A stretch of DNA of 64,000 nucleotides, from contig MPMO01000002.1 of assembly GCA_002238555.1 (NCBI GenBank), forward strand, positions 100,217-164,216, in the 5' to 3' direction. A model generated the notes under the pieces. The model ran no database searches, was not told the DNA's origin, and was given only the letters and a program-made list of their open reading frames with translations. The stretch comes from Caldilineaceae bacterium bin34. GTDB lineage: Bacteria; Chloroflexota; Anaerolineae; Caldilineales; Caldilineaceae. How positions within the stretch are numbered: position 1 is the stretch's first letter; the number at the start of each line of letters is the position of its first letter. Of this stretch, positions 55,254 to 64,000 are shown in pieces. A program made the position numbers and the translations under genes.

Positions 55254-56255
55254 TCAGGCCGCGCCGCACAGGGTGCGCGCCGTTTCAAAGATGCCGTCCG
55301 CATTGGGAATGGTCTGCTCCTCCAGGGACGGGGCGAACGGCACCGGCACGTTCATGGCACCCAGGCGCCGCACCGGTGCATCCAGATAGTAGAAGGCACC
55401 ATCCGCGATGACGGAAGCCAACTCACCGGTGACTCCGTAACGCTCGCAGCCCTCGTCCACGATCATGGCGCGACTGGTCCGCTTGGCGCTCTCGACCAGC
55501 GTGTCGGTGTCCAGTGGAACCATGGTGCGCGGATCCACGACCTCGGCCTCCAGCCCAACCTGGGCCAGGCGCTCGGCAGCCGTCAGGGCTTCCTGCACCA
55601 TGCTGCTGGTCGCCACGATCGTGATGTCCCGGCCCGGCCGCTTGATCTCGGCCTGTCCCAGGGGGATCAGGAACTCTTCCTCCTCGACAGGACCGGTCAC
55701 GCTGTACATCATCTTGTCCTCGAAGATCGCAACCGGGTTGTCATCCCGAATGGCGCTCTTGAGCAGGCCCTTGGCATCCCGGGGCGTGGCCGGCAGGGCC
55801 ACCTTCATGCCCGGCACGTGGCTGAGCCAGGCGTGCAGGGATTGGGAATGTTGGGCGGCCGACGCCCTGCCGGCCCCCATGGTGGTGCGCAGCACCATCG
55901 GCACGCGCAGCTTGCCCCCGGACATGTAGTGGGTCTTGGCGGCCTGGTTCGTCATCTGGTCCATGACGAACGTGGTGAAGTCGCCGAACATGATTTCCAC
56001 GATCGGACGCATGCCGGTCATGGCGGCCCCCACGCCGATGCCGGCGATGCCGGATTCCGAGATGGGCGAATCAATGACCCGGGCGGCGCCGAACTCCTCC
56101 TGCAGACCGGTCAGGATTTTGAAGACGTTGCCCGCGGCGCCGATGTCCTCGCCGATCATGAATACGGTCGGGTCGCGCCGCATCTCCTCGACAATCGCTT
56201 CGCGCACGGCCTCGCCGTAGGTGATTTCGCGCACGGCACCGTTAGGCGTAGACAT
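55254..56255 (-). CDS. 2-oxoacid/acetoin dehydrogenase E1 beta subunit
   Basis: Transketolase-like E1beta of 333 residues: EAIVEEMRRDPTVFMIGEDI, then INDSPISESGIAGIGVGAA-type segment (VIDSPISESGIAGIGVGAAM) and the C-terminal VVDPRTMVPLDTDTLVESAK. Its ATG overlaps the E1alpha stop region by 14 bases and has a strong GGAGGTGA site within E1alpha. It pairs with E1alpha to form the TPP site. Confidence 0.94.
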   Translation of the reverse strand: MSTPNGAVREITYGEAVREAIVEEMRRDPTVFMIGEDIGAAGNVFKILTGLQEEFGAARVIDSPISESGIAGIGVGAAMTGMRPIVEIMFGDFTTFVMDQMTNQAAKTHYMSGGKLRVPMVLRTTMGAGRASAAQHSQSLHAWLSHVPGMKVALPATPRDAKGLLKSAIRDDNPVAIFEDKMMYSVTGPVEEEEFLIPLGQAEIKRPGRDITIVATSSMVQEALTAAERLAQVGLEAEVVDPRTMVPLDTDTLVESAKRTSRAMIVDEGCERYGVTGELASVIADGAFYYLDAPVRRLGAMNVPVPFAPSLEEQTIPNADGIFETARTLCGAA

Positions 56256-57219
56256 GGGTTGTCACCTCCGAATCCTCCGGGATCGGTTCATCCAGGGCCT
56301 TCGCCGCCGAATCGTCCACGGCGGTCCGAACCTCCGTCTCCAACTGCTCGACCACGTCGGCGGCCACGCCGAATTCGGCCTCCAGCCAGTCGGCCAGGGT
56401 CTTCAGGGGATCGCGCGTGGCCTGCCACTCCTCTTCTTCCGCCCTGGTCCGGTAGGGGCGATCCACATCCCCCACATGATGGCCCCGGTAACGGTAGGTG
56501 GTGCACTGCAGGAAGGAAGGACCTTCTCCCCGGCGAGCCGCCGCGACCACGTCCCCGGCCACCCGCGACACCTCCCGAATGTCCTGCCCGTCAACCTCGT
56601 GTGCCGGGATGCCGAAGGCCCGGGCCCGATCCAGAATCTCGCCGGCGATGGTCTGGTCGTTGGGGGTGTATTCCCCGTACTGGTTGTTCTCGCAAACGTA
56701 CAGCACCGGCAGCTTCCAGAGCGCGGCCATATTCATCGACTCGTACAGCTGGCCCTGGCCCAGTGCTCCGTCGCCGAAGAAGCCCACGGCGACTTCATCC
56801 GTGCCGCGCAACTTGGCCGACAGCCCCGCCCCGGCCACGATGGCCGTGCTGCCCCCGACAATGCCGTTGGCACCGAGGTTGCCGGTGTCCTGGTCCGCGA
56901 TATGCATGGACCCTCCCTTGCCGCCACAGTAGCCCGTGGAGCGCCCCAGCAGTTCCGCAAACGTGCGGCCCACATCGGAACCCTTGGCCAGGCAGTGCCC
57001 GTGGCCCCGGTGCGTGCTGGTGATCCAGTCGTCGTCCCGCAACACGCTGCAGACTCCGACGGCCACCGCCTCCTCCCCAATATAGAGGTGTGTGATGCCA
57101 GGCATCAGGCCGCGCGTATACAGGTTGTCCGCCGCCTCCTCGAAACAGCGGATGCGATACATCTGTTCGTACAGGGACAGCCAGTGTTCAACGTCCTGAA
57201 TGGGAATCTCCGCCGACAT
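56242..57219 (-). CDS. 2-oxoacid/acetoin dehydrogenase E1 alpha subunit
   Basis: TPP-binding E1alpha of 325 residues. GGKGGSMH, then GDGALGQGQLYESMNMAALW and CENNQYGEYTPN give the GDG-x-NN thiamine-diphosphate motif; RYRGHHVGD is the phosphorylation-loop equivalent. AGGAGG lies 8 bases before ATG 57219, preferred to GTG 57228. Acetoin-type E1alpha is favoured by the size and the absence of long extensions. Confidence 0.94.
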   Translation of the reverse strand: MSAEIPIQDVEHWLSLYEQMYRIRCFEEAADNLYTRGLMPGITHLYIGEEAVAVGVCSVLRDDDWITSTHRGHGHCLAKGSDVGRTFAELLGRSTGYCGGKGGSMHIADQDTGNLGANGIVGGSTAIVAGAGLSAKLRGTDEVAVGFFGDGALGQGQLYESMNMAALWKLPVLYVCENNQYGEYTPNDQTIAGEILDRARAFGIPAHEVDGQDIREVSRVAGDVVAAARRGEGPSFLQCTTYRYRGHHVGDVDRPYRTRAEEEEWQATRDPLKTLADWLEAEFGVAADVVEQLETEVRTAVDDSAAKALDEPIPEDSEVTTHVYA

Positions 57220-57248
57220 GTGCACCACCTCCTAGGGTCTGCCCTAGG

Positions 57249-58853
57249 CTACACCATTACTTCGATGAAGCGGGGTCCGCGGCCGGTCAGGGCCGAGCGC
57301 ATCTGATCGACCAGCTCCTCGCAGCTGTTGGCCCGGCTGGCTTCGACGCCCATGCCCTGCGACAGGGAAACCCAGTCGATGTCGGGCTGCGTGAGGTCGA
57401 GCATGGCCTTGCTGGTGTGGCCAGTGGCATCCGGCGCCAACCGTTCCAGCTCCCCCTGCAGGATGCGATACGCGCCGTTGTTGAACATGATAGTCAGCAC
57501 CTGGCACTCTTCCCGGGCCATCGACCACAGGCCTTGCAACGTGTACATGGCGGACCCGTCCGACTCCATGGCGAACACCTGCCGGTCCGGGCACGCGATC
57601 GCGGCGCCCAGGGCCGCGGGCAGGCCCTGGCCAATGGAGCCGCCTGTGATGTTCAGCCAGTCGTGGGGCCGCGCCCCGGCCGTCTGGCCCTGGGAGGACC
57701 GTCCCGACGTAACCGCCTCGTCCGAGACGATGGTGTCTTCCGGCATCAGGTTGGCGACGGCCGCCCATACCTTTTCAATGGAGATTTCACCCGTCGGCAA
57801 GGCCGGCGGATCGTACCGGCCGGCCCGGTCCGGATCCGGTGTGGCACTGATCTCTTCGGCCAGCATCGACAGGGCTCCAATCACGTCCTCGTCGGACTCT
57901 GCCAGAACATGGTACTCGCAGTCCGGAGGCGCGGTGAGGCTGGGCTGGTCCGGATAGCCGAAGAAGCCGACCGGAATCGTTGCTCCGGCCAGCACCATGT
58001 GCCTGGTGCCCTTGAGCAGGGCAATCGCCTGGGGCACCGGATAGGGTATGCGCACCAGGTCGTAGCGTCCGGCACCCCGCTCCATGCGGCTGTTGACCCG
58101 GTCGCCCAACACGCGCACGCCGGTACGCGCGCCGACGGCCGCGGCATGGCGCAGGCCCTCGGCCCTGAAACCGCGGCCGCCCACCAGCAGCACGACCTCC
58201 TCGCCCTTGGCCAGGATTTTCGCAATCTCGGTCACGCGTTCGGGCGGCACCGACCGCTGCGGCGCCGGCTCCAGCCGTCCCGCCGGCGGGGCGCCCCCGG
58301 CCCCCGGGGCGGCCCCGGGCACCGCCAGCGTGGCCGGTCCCGCGGGCGGGCGGCCGGGATCCCAGGCGGCATCCGATGGCAGCACCAGGGTGGCCACCTG
58401 GCCGGGAGGCTGCAACGAGGCCTGGACCGCGCGGGCCGTGTCGCCGGGAAGGTCCCGGGCCGAACCCGAGTAGTGGTACCAGCCGGACACCGCGCCGGCG
58501 ATGGCCTCGATGTCCGAGGTCAGCGGCGCGTCGTGCTTGAGATGCCAGGTGGCATGGTCGCCCACGATGTTGACGACGGGGGTCTGGGCCCGCCGGGCGT
58601 TGTGCAGATTGGCGACGCCGTTGCCGAGGCCCGGTCCCAAGTGCAGCAGTGTGGCCGCCGGCCAGTCCTTCATGCGGCCGTAGCCGTCCGCGGCACCGGT
58701 CGCCACACCTTCAAAGAGGCAGAGCACCCCCCGCATCTTGTCCGTCGCGTCCAGGCCGCCGACGAAGGAGATCTCGGAAGTCCCGGGATTGCAGAAGCAC
58801 ACCGTCACGTCGTTGTTGACGAGCGTGTGCATCATGCTGCTGGCGCCATTCAT
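57249..58853 (-). CDS. TPP-dependent acetolactate synthase/benzoylformate decarboxylase-like enzyme
   Basis: Protein of 534 residues of the acetolactate synthase large-subunit type. The N-terminal NPGTSEISFVGGLD, the catalytic Glu region LCLFEGVATGAADGYGRM, and the TPP motif MESDGSAMYTLQGLW...FNNGAYRIL (with SDGS in place of GDGS) are seen. It probably decarboxylates or ligates a 2-oxoacid. It is followed closely by E1alpha, so its product may feed the dehydrogenase complex. Confidence 0.88.
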   Translation of the reverse strand: MNGASSMMHTLVNNDVTVCFCNPGTSEISFVGGLDATDKMRGVLCLFEGVATGAADGYGRMKDWPAATLLHLGPGLGNGVANLHNARRAQTPVVNIVGDHATWHLKHDAPLTSDIEAIAGAVSGWYHYSGSARDLPGDTARAVQASLQPPGQVATLVLPSDAAWDPGRPPAGPATLAVPGAAPGAGGAPPAGRLEPAPQRSVPPERVTEIAKILAKGEEVVLLVGGRGFRAEGLRHAAAVGARTGVRVLGDRVNSRMERGAGRYDLVRIPYPVPQAIALLKGTRHMVLAGATIPVGFFGYPDQPSLTAPPDCEYHVLAESDEDVIGALSMLAEEISATPDPDRAGRYDPPALPTGEISIEKVWAAVANLMPEDTIVSDEAVTSGRSSQGQTAGARPHDWLNITGGSIGQGLPAALGAAIACPDRQVFAMESDGSAMYTLQGLWSMAREECQVLTIMFNNGAYRILQGELERLAPDATGHTSKAMLDLTQPDIDWVSLSQGMGVEASRANSCEELVDQMRSALTGRGPRFIEVMV

Positions 58854-58892
58854 GTATGTCTGCCTGGTTTGATGAGTGGGAAAGCGGGCACG

Positions 58893-59735
58893 TCAGCCGC
58901 GGTCGATGCCGGCCTCCCTGAAGGCCGCATCCAGCACATCGTACGTCTGTTGTGCCGCCGCGATGGCGTCGTAGCCCTCGCGGCGCTGCACCATGACGGA
59001 AATTTCGGCGGAGATGAACCCGGTATAGCCATGGCGACGCATCGCCTTGAGATAGGTCACGTAGTCAAACTCGCCCTCGCCGGGAATGAGAAACTCGTGG
59101 TCCGGTGCCATGCCCCGTTCGTCCTTGACGTGGGTGTGGGCCGACAGCGGCGCCAAGGCGGACACCGAGGTCTCGATGTCGATTCCCATCACGTTGAAGT
59201 GCGAGATGTCGAAGTTGACCCTCAGATTGTCAAGTCCCATGGAGTCGACAAGCTCCACTACGCGTGGCGGGGTATCCAGCATGGTGCCGACATGCGGTTC
59301 GATGGCGATTACCACCCCGCGCTCGGCGGCATATCCGGCCAACTCACCCAATCTGTCCTCCAGCAGAGGCCGCAGGGGCTCCCAGTCGTCCGGACTCGCA
59401 CCGGCAGTGGTGTCCAGGCAGGGCGGCGTACCGCCGCGGGCCCAGTCGACGGCCAGATCGATGGTCCCCTTAAGGCGGCGCATGCTCTCAGCCGCCCGGT
59501 CCGGATCCTGCTCCACCAGACTCCGGTGGCCAGCCAGGGCCGGCAACTCGAGGTTGTGCATGTCCAGAAGACGCACCACATACTTGCGGTAGGCCTCGTC
59601 CAAGGTGTCCAGCTCGATCGAATAGCCGGGGGTGACGGTCAGTTCAACGCCGTCGTATCCCATTTCCGCCAGGCTGGCAATGATGTGGTCCACGGGGACA
59701 TTGGGCATGCCCCAGGAACTGAATCCAAGTTTCAT
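58893..59735 (-). CDS. Sugar phosphate isomerase/epimerase-like TIM barrel
   Basis: Protein of 280 residues of the same xylose-isomerase-like fold as 53050-53916 but not close in sequence. It starts MKLGFSSWGMPNVPVDHII. Metal-site regions are VVIAIEPHVGTML, VNFDISHFNVMG, AHTHVKDERG and GFISAEISV. It lies 39 bases after the TPP enzyme on the upstream side in the same operon. Probably interconverts sugars or hydroxy acids; substrate unknown. Confidence 0.85.
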   Translation of the reverse strand: MKLGFSSWGMPNVPVDHIIASLAEMGYDGVELTVTPGYSIELDTLDEAYRKYVVRLLDMHNLELPALAGHRSLVEQDPDRAAESMRRLKGTIDLAVDWARGGTPPCLDTTAGASPDDWEPLRPLLEDRLGELAGYAAERGVVIAIEPHVGTMLDTPPRVVELVDSMGLDNLRVNFDISHFNVMGIDIETSVSALAPLSAHTHVKDERGMAPDHEFLIPGEGEFDYVTYLKAMRRHGYTGFISAEISVMVQRREGYDAIAAAQQTYDVLDAAFREAGIDRG

Positions 59736-59782
59736 TTCTGCTGTTTCCGGTTTGGCGTCCGGCGGCCGGGGCCGGACAGGGT

Positions 59783-60742
59783 TCAGTTGACCAGCGCGAG
59801 CGGTTCCTCCCCGCGCGCGACCCGATTGATGTTGTTGAAGATGAACTCGCCCCGGCGGGAAAAGGAGTCGAAGGTGACCCCGGCCGTATGGGGGGTGAAG
59901 ATCACGTTGTCCAGCGACAGCAGCGGGTGATCCGGCGGGGGCGGTTCCCTGACCAGGACATCCAGCGCCGCACCCGCAATTTGCCGTCGCTCCAGGGCGG
60001 CGTGCAGGGCCGTCTCGTCCACCACCTCGCCGCGGCAGGTGTTGACCAGCCAGGCGGTGGGCTTCATGAGGGCCAGGCTGTCGGCGTTGACCATGTTCCG
60101 GGTGGCGTCGTTCAGGGGCACGTGGATGGTGATCAAATCGGATTGGGCGAACAGTTCATCCAAGCTGACCTGCCGCGCCCCCAGACCGGCGGACACCTCT
60201 TCCGGCGGCGGGTAGGCGTCGCTGAAGATTACGTTGCAGCCAAACGGTCGCAGCAGGCCCGCCACGCGCCGTCCGATGTTGCCGAACCCGATGATGCCGA
60301 CCGTCTTGCCGTCCAGGGTGAACGTGTTGGTGCCCGAATCGATGCCCCGCCATTGGCCGGCCTTGACGAAGCGGTCGAAGTCGGCGAACCGGCGCAGGGC
60401 CGACAGCATCAGCATCAGGGCGTGCTCGGCCACGTCCAGGGAATTGGTGCCGCCGTTGTTGGCCACGGGCACCCCGAGTTCCCGACACAGCTTCACGTTG
60501 ATCCGGTCGTAACCGGCCGACACCAGCTGGATCAGTTGCAGGTTGGCAGCGGCCCTTACGCCCTCGTCGTCCAGCACGCCGGGAAACAGCACCAGACAGT
60601 CGTGTTCGGCCAGCAGGCGGTTGCGCTCGTCCGCGGGCAGGTCGAACGGCCGGACGCACACCTGGTGGTTGGAGCCGGCATGTTGTGTGATCTGCTCGTT
60701 GACGGAGGGCGCGAGCGAGGAAATTAAGAGTACCTGGGACAC
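59783..60742 (-). CDS. D-2-hydroxyacid dehydrogenase
   Basis: NAD-dependent dehydrogenase of 319 residues. The Rossmann motif is GIIGFGNIGRRVAG; the catalytic Arg lies in VNTCRGEVVDE; the Glu in VREPPPPDHP and His in TPHTAGVT complete the triad. It starts at GTG 60742 with AGGAA about 11 bases upstream. It is the first gene of a long minus-strand run reaching the LivHMGF genes. It probably interconverts a 2-hydroxy acid and a 2-oxo acid for the TPP enzymes downstream. Confidence 0.92.
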   Translation of the reverse strand: MSQVLLISSLAPSVNEQITQHAGSNHQVCVRPFDLPADERNRLLAEHDCLVLFPGVLDDEGVRAAANLQLIQLVSAGYDRINVKLCRELGVPVANNGGTNSLDVAEHALMLMLSALRRFADFDRFVKAGQWRGIDSGTNTFTLDGKTVGIIGFGNIGRRVAGLLRPFGCNVIFSDAYPPPEEVSAGLGARQVSLDELFAQSDLITIHVPLNDATRNMVNADSLALMKPTAWLVNTCRGEVVDETALHAALERRQIAGAALDVLVREPPPPDHPLLSLDNVIFTPHTAGVTFDSFSRRGEFIFNNINRVARGEEPLALVN

Positions 60743-61443
60743 GCTGTCGGAGTTCCTGAGAAGGGGTTAGGGCATGGGGAACGGCTGGACTGCCCCAATA
60801 TACAACCGCGACCAAGGCAATGCCAACGAACTTCGGCGCGGACCCTGCTGTTCGGGTTTGTTGGTTTCAGCCCAATGCACTCCCAGGGCTCAAACGACCC
60901 GCCATCGGCATTTGTTGCCCCATGGCAATCGCCATGGGGCACAGAAATTCAAGTGCCTCCCACTGGAACCGTGACAGGGAGGCTGTCCGGACCATGGACC
61001 GGGCAGTGGGGCCCGACGGGAAAGTGTCCGTTCTCCTGCCGGGCCCCCAAGGCAACATCCCTGTCCACCCTATTGAAGCCCGGATGCGTTCGCCTCACCT
61101 GTACGGTCCCTGGATCGCAATCCAAGTCCCACCATCGGGTGCCGGGTTGAGGGTCGCTTGGGAATCGTGCGCAGATGCCGGTTGCCGACACGCCGGCCCT
61201 GCGGCGGCCTCCCGGTGGCTGTAGCCCATCGCCGTCGTCTGCCCCCGCCGATTGGGGCCTATACTGGGAAATGCGGGAAAGTTTCGTTCCGAACATGCGT
61301 GGCGTTCCGAGTACTCGCCAGTTCGACGGATGGAACGGGGCAACAACCATTCGCTGGGGCCCGATCCAAGGTCGAATGCTGCCCCGTTGCCCTACGTTCC
61401 GGGTGAAGCGCCCGACCGCACATTCATCGAAGGAACCTGCTGC
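60743..61443. promoter_or_regulatory. Divergent intergenic region with an 11-bp perfect hairpin
   Basis: These 701 bases separate the minus-strand catabolic operon from the LysM-RCC1 gene and must hold both promoters. A perfect inverted repeat TGCCCCATGGC / GCCATGGGGCA spans 60915-60940 with an AATC loop; it may be an operator or a terminator without T-tract. TATACT at 61260-61265 is a possible -10 box of the repeat-protein gene. No gene is seen. Confidence 0.4.
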
Positions 61444-63849
61444 ATGCTTCTCGTTGCTACGGATCGATGGGTGCGCGCCTGCCTCGTGGCTCTGGCTCTC
61501 GGATTGGCGATAGCCCTTGTTCCGCCGCGGGGCTTGCAGGCTCAGGACCAGCCCATGCACGTGGTCCGGGCAGGCGATACACTTTCGTCAATTGCCGCGC
61601 GCTACGGCACCACAGTCGGCGCGATCATCTCCTTGAACGAACTGGCTGGCGGAAACCTCATTCTCGTTGGCCAGGTTCTGCGCATCCCCAACAACGCCCG
61701 CGGCTCCGAATGTTCCGCCATGCACATTGTCCAGGCCGGTGAAAACCTGCGGGCCATTGCCCGCCTGTATGCGGTATCCACGGATGCCATTGTGTCCGTC
61801 AACAACATCGCCAATGTTAATCAAATCAACGTTGGCCAACAGTTGTGCATCCCAACCGGGACATCAGGCGTGGCACAGGCTCCGGTACCAACTCCGGTGC
61901 TTTCGGAGGCAATCACGCATACTGTGTCGGCGGGCGAAAATCTCTACCGCATTGCGCTCAGGTACGGAGTACCGCAGAAACTGCTGCAGGCAGTCAACGA
62001 GATTACGGACCCAACAACTCTCAGGGTGGGACAGGTGTTGACGATTCCGGATGGCAGTACCGCCCTGTCCATCGCTACGCCAGGGGAGGGGCCGCGCGGC
62101 ACAACTGCAGTTGCCCGGTCCGACAACTCGGAGTACGGCATCGTCACCTTCGTGGCCATCAGTGTTGGGCCAAGCCACGCCTGCGGGATCAGGCCCGACG
62201 GTACAGTCGCCTGTTGGGGTGCCGACTGGGAAGGACAGATCACGCCACCGGCCGGATCCTTCACGGCCGTCAGCGCCGGCGGCTTGCACACCTGCGGAAT
62301 CAGAACGGACGGTACAGCTGCCTGTTGGGGGAATGACAAAGCAGGCCAAGCCACGCCACCGGCCGGATCCTTCACCGCCGTCAGTGCCGGGAGTCATCAC
62401 ACCTGTGGACTCAGGCCGGACCAAACGGTTGCCTGCTGGGGATCCAACTGGGAAGGACAGGCCACGCCACCCGTCGGACGCTTCATCGCCATTAGTGCCG
62501 GGTCCAGACACAATTGCGGACTCCGCCCCAACGGCACCGTCGCCTGTTGGGGCGATGACAGAGAGGGGCAAGCCACGCCGCTTGGCGGCACCTTCACCGC
62601 CGTCAGTGCCGGGGAGTACCAAACCTGTGGGCTCCGGCCCAACGGGACCGTCGCCTGCTGGGGTTACACCTTTCCTGTGGAATTGACCTACACCTCCATC
62701 AGTGTCGGGAGCACGCATGTCTGCGGGCTCAGGCAGGATGGAATGGTCATCTGCTGGGAAAGCTGGTTTGAAGACCTGTTCGATTTTCCACGAGGGCCCT
62801 TCATCGCCATCGATTCCGGAGGACCTCAAGCGTGCGGCCTCTGGCCTGACGGAACGGCAGTGTGTCGGGGTCCCGAATGGATTGCCGAGATGACCAGGGG
62901 GCTGCAGGAGACCTTCACCCCCATCGACACCGGCCAGGCCCAGGTTTTCCCCATTAGCACCGGAGAAGCCCAAGTCTGCAGAATCAGGCTCGACGGAATA
63001 GTTGCCTGCCGGGTTGAAGACAGTAGCGTCCCAACCCCGCAGCCGATGCCGCCGACGTTGCCAACCGTGCCGTTGAGCACCCTCAGCGCCGGGGGCGATC
63101 ACACCTGCCGGATTGAACCGGACGGCACGGCCACGTGCTGGGGCGAAAACGTATACGGTCAGTCCACACCGCCGGGCGGAACGTTCGCCGCCGTCAGTAC
63201 CGGCGACTACCACACCTGTGGGCTCAGACCCGATGGCGCGGTCACGTGCTGGGGCAATGATTCAACAGGCATGGCCACACCGCCGGACGGCTCCTTCACC
63301 GCCGTCAGTGCGGCGCATTGGCATAGCTGTGGCATCAGGTTTGACGGCACAGTCACCTGCTGGGGCGATGATGGAAGAGGGCAGTCCACACCGCCGGGCG
63401 GATCCTTTGCCGCTGTCAGTGCCGGCGCCTGGCACACATGCGGGATCCGATCCGACGGCACGGTGGATTGTTGGGGCGAGGGATTGTTCGGACAGCTCGC
63501 CCAGCCAGGCGGTACGTTCACCGCCGTCAGTGCCGGAACATCCCACACCTGCGGGATCAGGCTGTCCGGCGAGACCGCCTGCTGGGGCTTTGGGGGAGAG
63601 GGCCAGACCACACCTCCAAGCGGCACGTTCACCGCCGTCAGCGCCGGAGGGGCGCACACCTGCGGGATCAGGTCCGACGGCACGATCGCCTGTTGGGGCC
63701 GGAATGAGGAAGGTCAAGCCACGCCTCCGGACGGCACTTTCGCCGCAGTGGGTGCCGGAGACCACCACACTTGCGGCACCAGAATCGGTGGTGCCGTTGT
63801 CTGTTGGGGCCTTGATGAGGAGGGCCAAGCCACACCGTCCGCACCCTAG
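61444..63849 (+). CDS. Secreted LysM and RCC1-like repeat protein
   Basis: Protein of about 801 residues. A signal peptide (CLVALALGLAIALVPPRGLQ, cleavage near AQA) precedes three LysM domains, HVVRAGDTLSSIAARYG, HIVQAGENLRAIARLY and HTVSAGENLYRIALRYG, which bind glycan. About 15 RCC1-like repeats of ~37 residues follow, with consensus F-T-A-V-S-A-G-x2-H-T-C-G-I-R-x-D-G-T-V-A-C-W-G and a GQATPPxGT linker; repeats 6-8 are degenerate. Two conserved Cys per repeat suggest disulfides. It is likely a cell-surface or secreted beta-propeller. GAAGGA lies 10 bases before the ATG. Confidence 0.88.
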   Translation: MLLVATDRWVRACLVALALGLAIALVPPRGLQAQDQPMHVVRAGDTLSSIAARYGTTVGAIISLNELAGGNLILVGQVLRIPNNARGSECSAMHIVQAGENLRAIARLYAVSTDAIVSVNNIANVNQINVGQQLCIPTGTSGVAQAPVPTPVLSEAITHTVSAGENLYRIALRYGVPQKLLQAVNEITDPTTLRVGQVLTIPDGSTALSIATPGEGPRGTTAVARSDNSEYGIVTFVAISVGPSHACGIRPDGTVACWGADWEGQITPPAGSFTAVSAGGLHTCGIRTDGTAACWGNDKAGQATPPAGSFTAVSAGSHHTCGLRPDQTVACWGSNWEGQATPPVGRFIAISAGSRHNCGLRPNGTVACWGDDREGQATPLGGTFTAVSAGEYQTCGLRPNGTVACWGYTFPVELTYTSISVGSTHVCGLRQDGMVICWESWFEDLFDFPRGPFIAIDSGGPQACGLWPDGTAVCRGPEWIAEMTRGLQETFTPIDTGQAQVFPISTGEAQVCRIRLDGIVACRVEDSSVPTPQPMPPTLPTVPLSTLSAGGDHTCRIEPDGTATCWGENVYGQSTPPGGTFAAVSTGDYHTCGLRPDGAVTCWGNDSTGMATPPDGSFTAVSAAHWHSCGIRFDGTVTCWGDDGRGQSTPPGGSFAAVSAGAWHTCGIRSDGTVDCWGEGLFGQLAQPGGTFTAVSAGTSHTCGIRLSGETACWGFGGEGQTTPPSGTFTAVSAGGAHTCGIRSDGTIACWGRNEEGQATPPDGTFAAVGAGDHHTCGTRIGGAVVCWGLDEEGQATPSAP

Positions 63850-63864
63850 CACTACAGTGGTAAT

Positions 63865-64000
63865 TTACAAGGTGTTGGCCTGCTGCCGGCGGTAGTGGCA
63901 GTGCAGGGCCGCCCACCGGTGGCGGCGGTGCCAGTGCGACCAGGCCAGCACCGCCTCGAGGTCCGCGACCACGGGCCACAGCCGACGCCGCCACAGCCGT
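63865..64000 (-). CDS. Transposase C-terminal fragment running off the right edge
   Basis: The minus strand encodes DLEAVLAWSHWHRRHRWAAL followed by HCHYRRQQANTL and a stop at 63865. The basic W-x-R/HRR...HYRR pattern resembles the C-termini of IS701-like DDE transposases. Only the end of the gene is in the window, so whether it is intact cannot be said. Confidence 0.5.
   Translation of the reverse strand, partial: RLWRRRLWPVVADLEAVLAWSHWHRRHRWAALHCHYRRQQANTL

Noticed and set aside
54585..57023. Plus-strand open frame of 812 codons opposite E2/E1 genes
   Set aside because: Pro/Arg/Ser-rich antisense shadow of the dehydrogenase operon with no recognisable domain.
57417..59930. Plus-strand open frame of 837 codons
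   Set aside because: Antisense to the TPP enzyme and isomerase genes; His/Arg/Gly-rich composition indicates a mirror frame.
60915..60940. Hairpin called as an intrinsic terminator
   Set aside because: The stem is perfect, but neither strand has a T-run after it and neither neighbouring gene ends there; kept only as a possible operator within the intergenic entry.
61440..63850. RCC1-like DNA repeats as a possible CRISPR or minisatellite array
   Set aside because: The ~111-base periodicity follows codons, varies at third positions and encodes a conserved protein repeat; there are no short identical repeats with unique spacers.

Overview
This is a GC-rich bacterial chromosome window (roughly 60-65% by eye) with short intergenic gaps and many operons made of oxidoreductases, sugar-type isomerases and ABC uptake systems. 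It also carries unusually many stand-alone nuclease-like genes: three DUF262 genes, five Uma2-type genes and one further PD-(D/E)XK protein. The lipoprotein ABC binding proteins, the Gfo/Idh/MocA expansion, a sulfatase, DUF262 and Uma2 families and an RCC1/LysM surface protein suggest an uncultured Chloroflexota-like lineage (Caldilineales or SAR202 type). That placement is inference; no rRNA or other marker gene lies here, and I saw no tRNA gene and no CRISPR array.

Left part (1-14.9 kb): a minus-strand catabolic operon holds a peptide/opine-type ABC binding lipoprotein, two permeases, a DapA-like aldolase/lyase, an oligogalacturonate-lyase-like beta-propeller and a Gfo/Idh/MocA oxidoreductase. 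A 17-bp perfect hairpin separates the binding-protein gene from the permease genes. A divergent GH32-like beta-propeller gene follows. Then come a Phd/VapC-type toxin-antitoxin pair, a HEPN/MNT pair with a frameshifted HEPN gene, an MlrC-type M81 metallopeptidase, and a Gfo/Idh plus MDR dehydrogenase pair.

Middle accessory region (14.9-47.2 kb): a DUF262 gene was inserted next to the MDR gene, and the MDR-DUF262 block was duplicated. The second MDR copy is dead, and the second DUF262 copy is fused in frame to an enolase-superfamily gene. A third, divergent DUF262 gene is flanked by two copies of a ~130-bp MITE-like repeat. Next is an array of four Uma2 genes; duplicated units carried the 3' tail of the upstream MDR gene, and a different nuclease gene sits at a repeat junction. 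An IS607-type element follows (intact TnpB-like gene, broken resolvase). Then comes a sulfatase whose only lesion is TGA exactly at the formylglycine-cysteine codon, divergent from a pseudokinase-PP2C fusion. An SDR plus three Gfo/Idh genes form an operon. A FitAB-type locus is broken by IS debris (ISAs1 twice, IS66, IS110), which surrounds a tiny zinc-ribbon gene.

Right part (47.2-64 kb): a fifth, unrelated-subtype Uma2 gene, then a long minus-strand catabolic run. In transcription order this run holds a D-2-hydroxyacid dehydrogenase, a TIM-barrel isomerase, an acetolactate-synthase-like TPP enzyme, E1alpha, E1beta and E2 of a 2-oxoacid/acetoin dehydrogenase, a second isomerase, and a complete branched-chain-type ABC transporter (binding protein, H, M, G, F). 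Together they look like uptake and breakdown of one small organic acid or polyol. The window ends with a secreted LysM-RCC1 repeat protein and the edge of another transposase.
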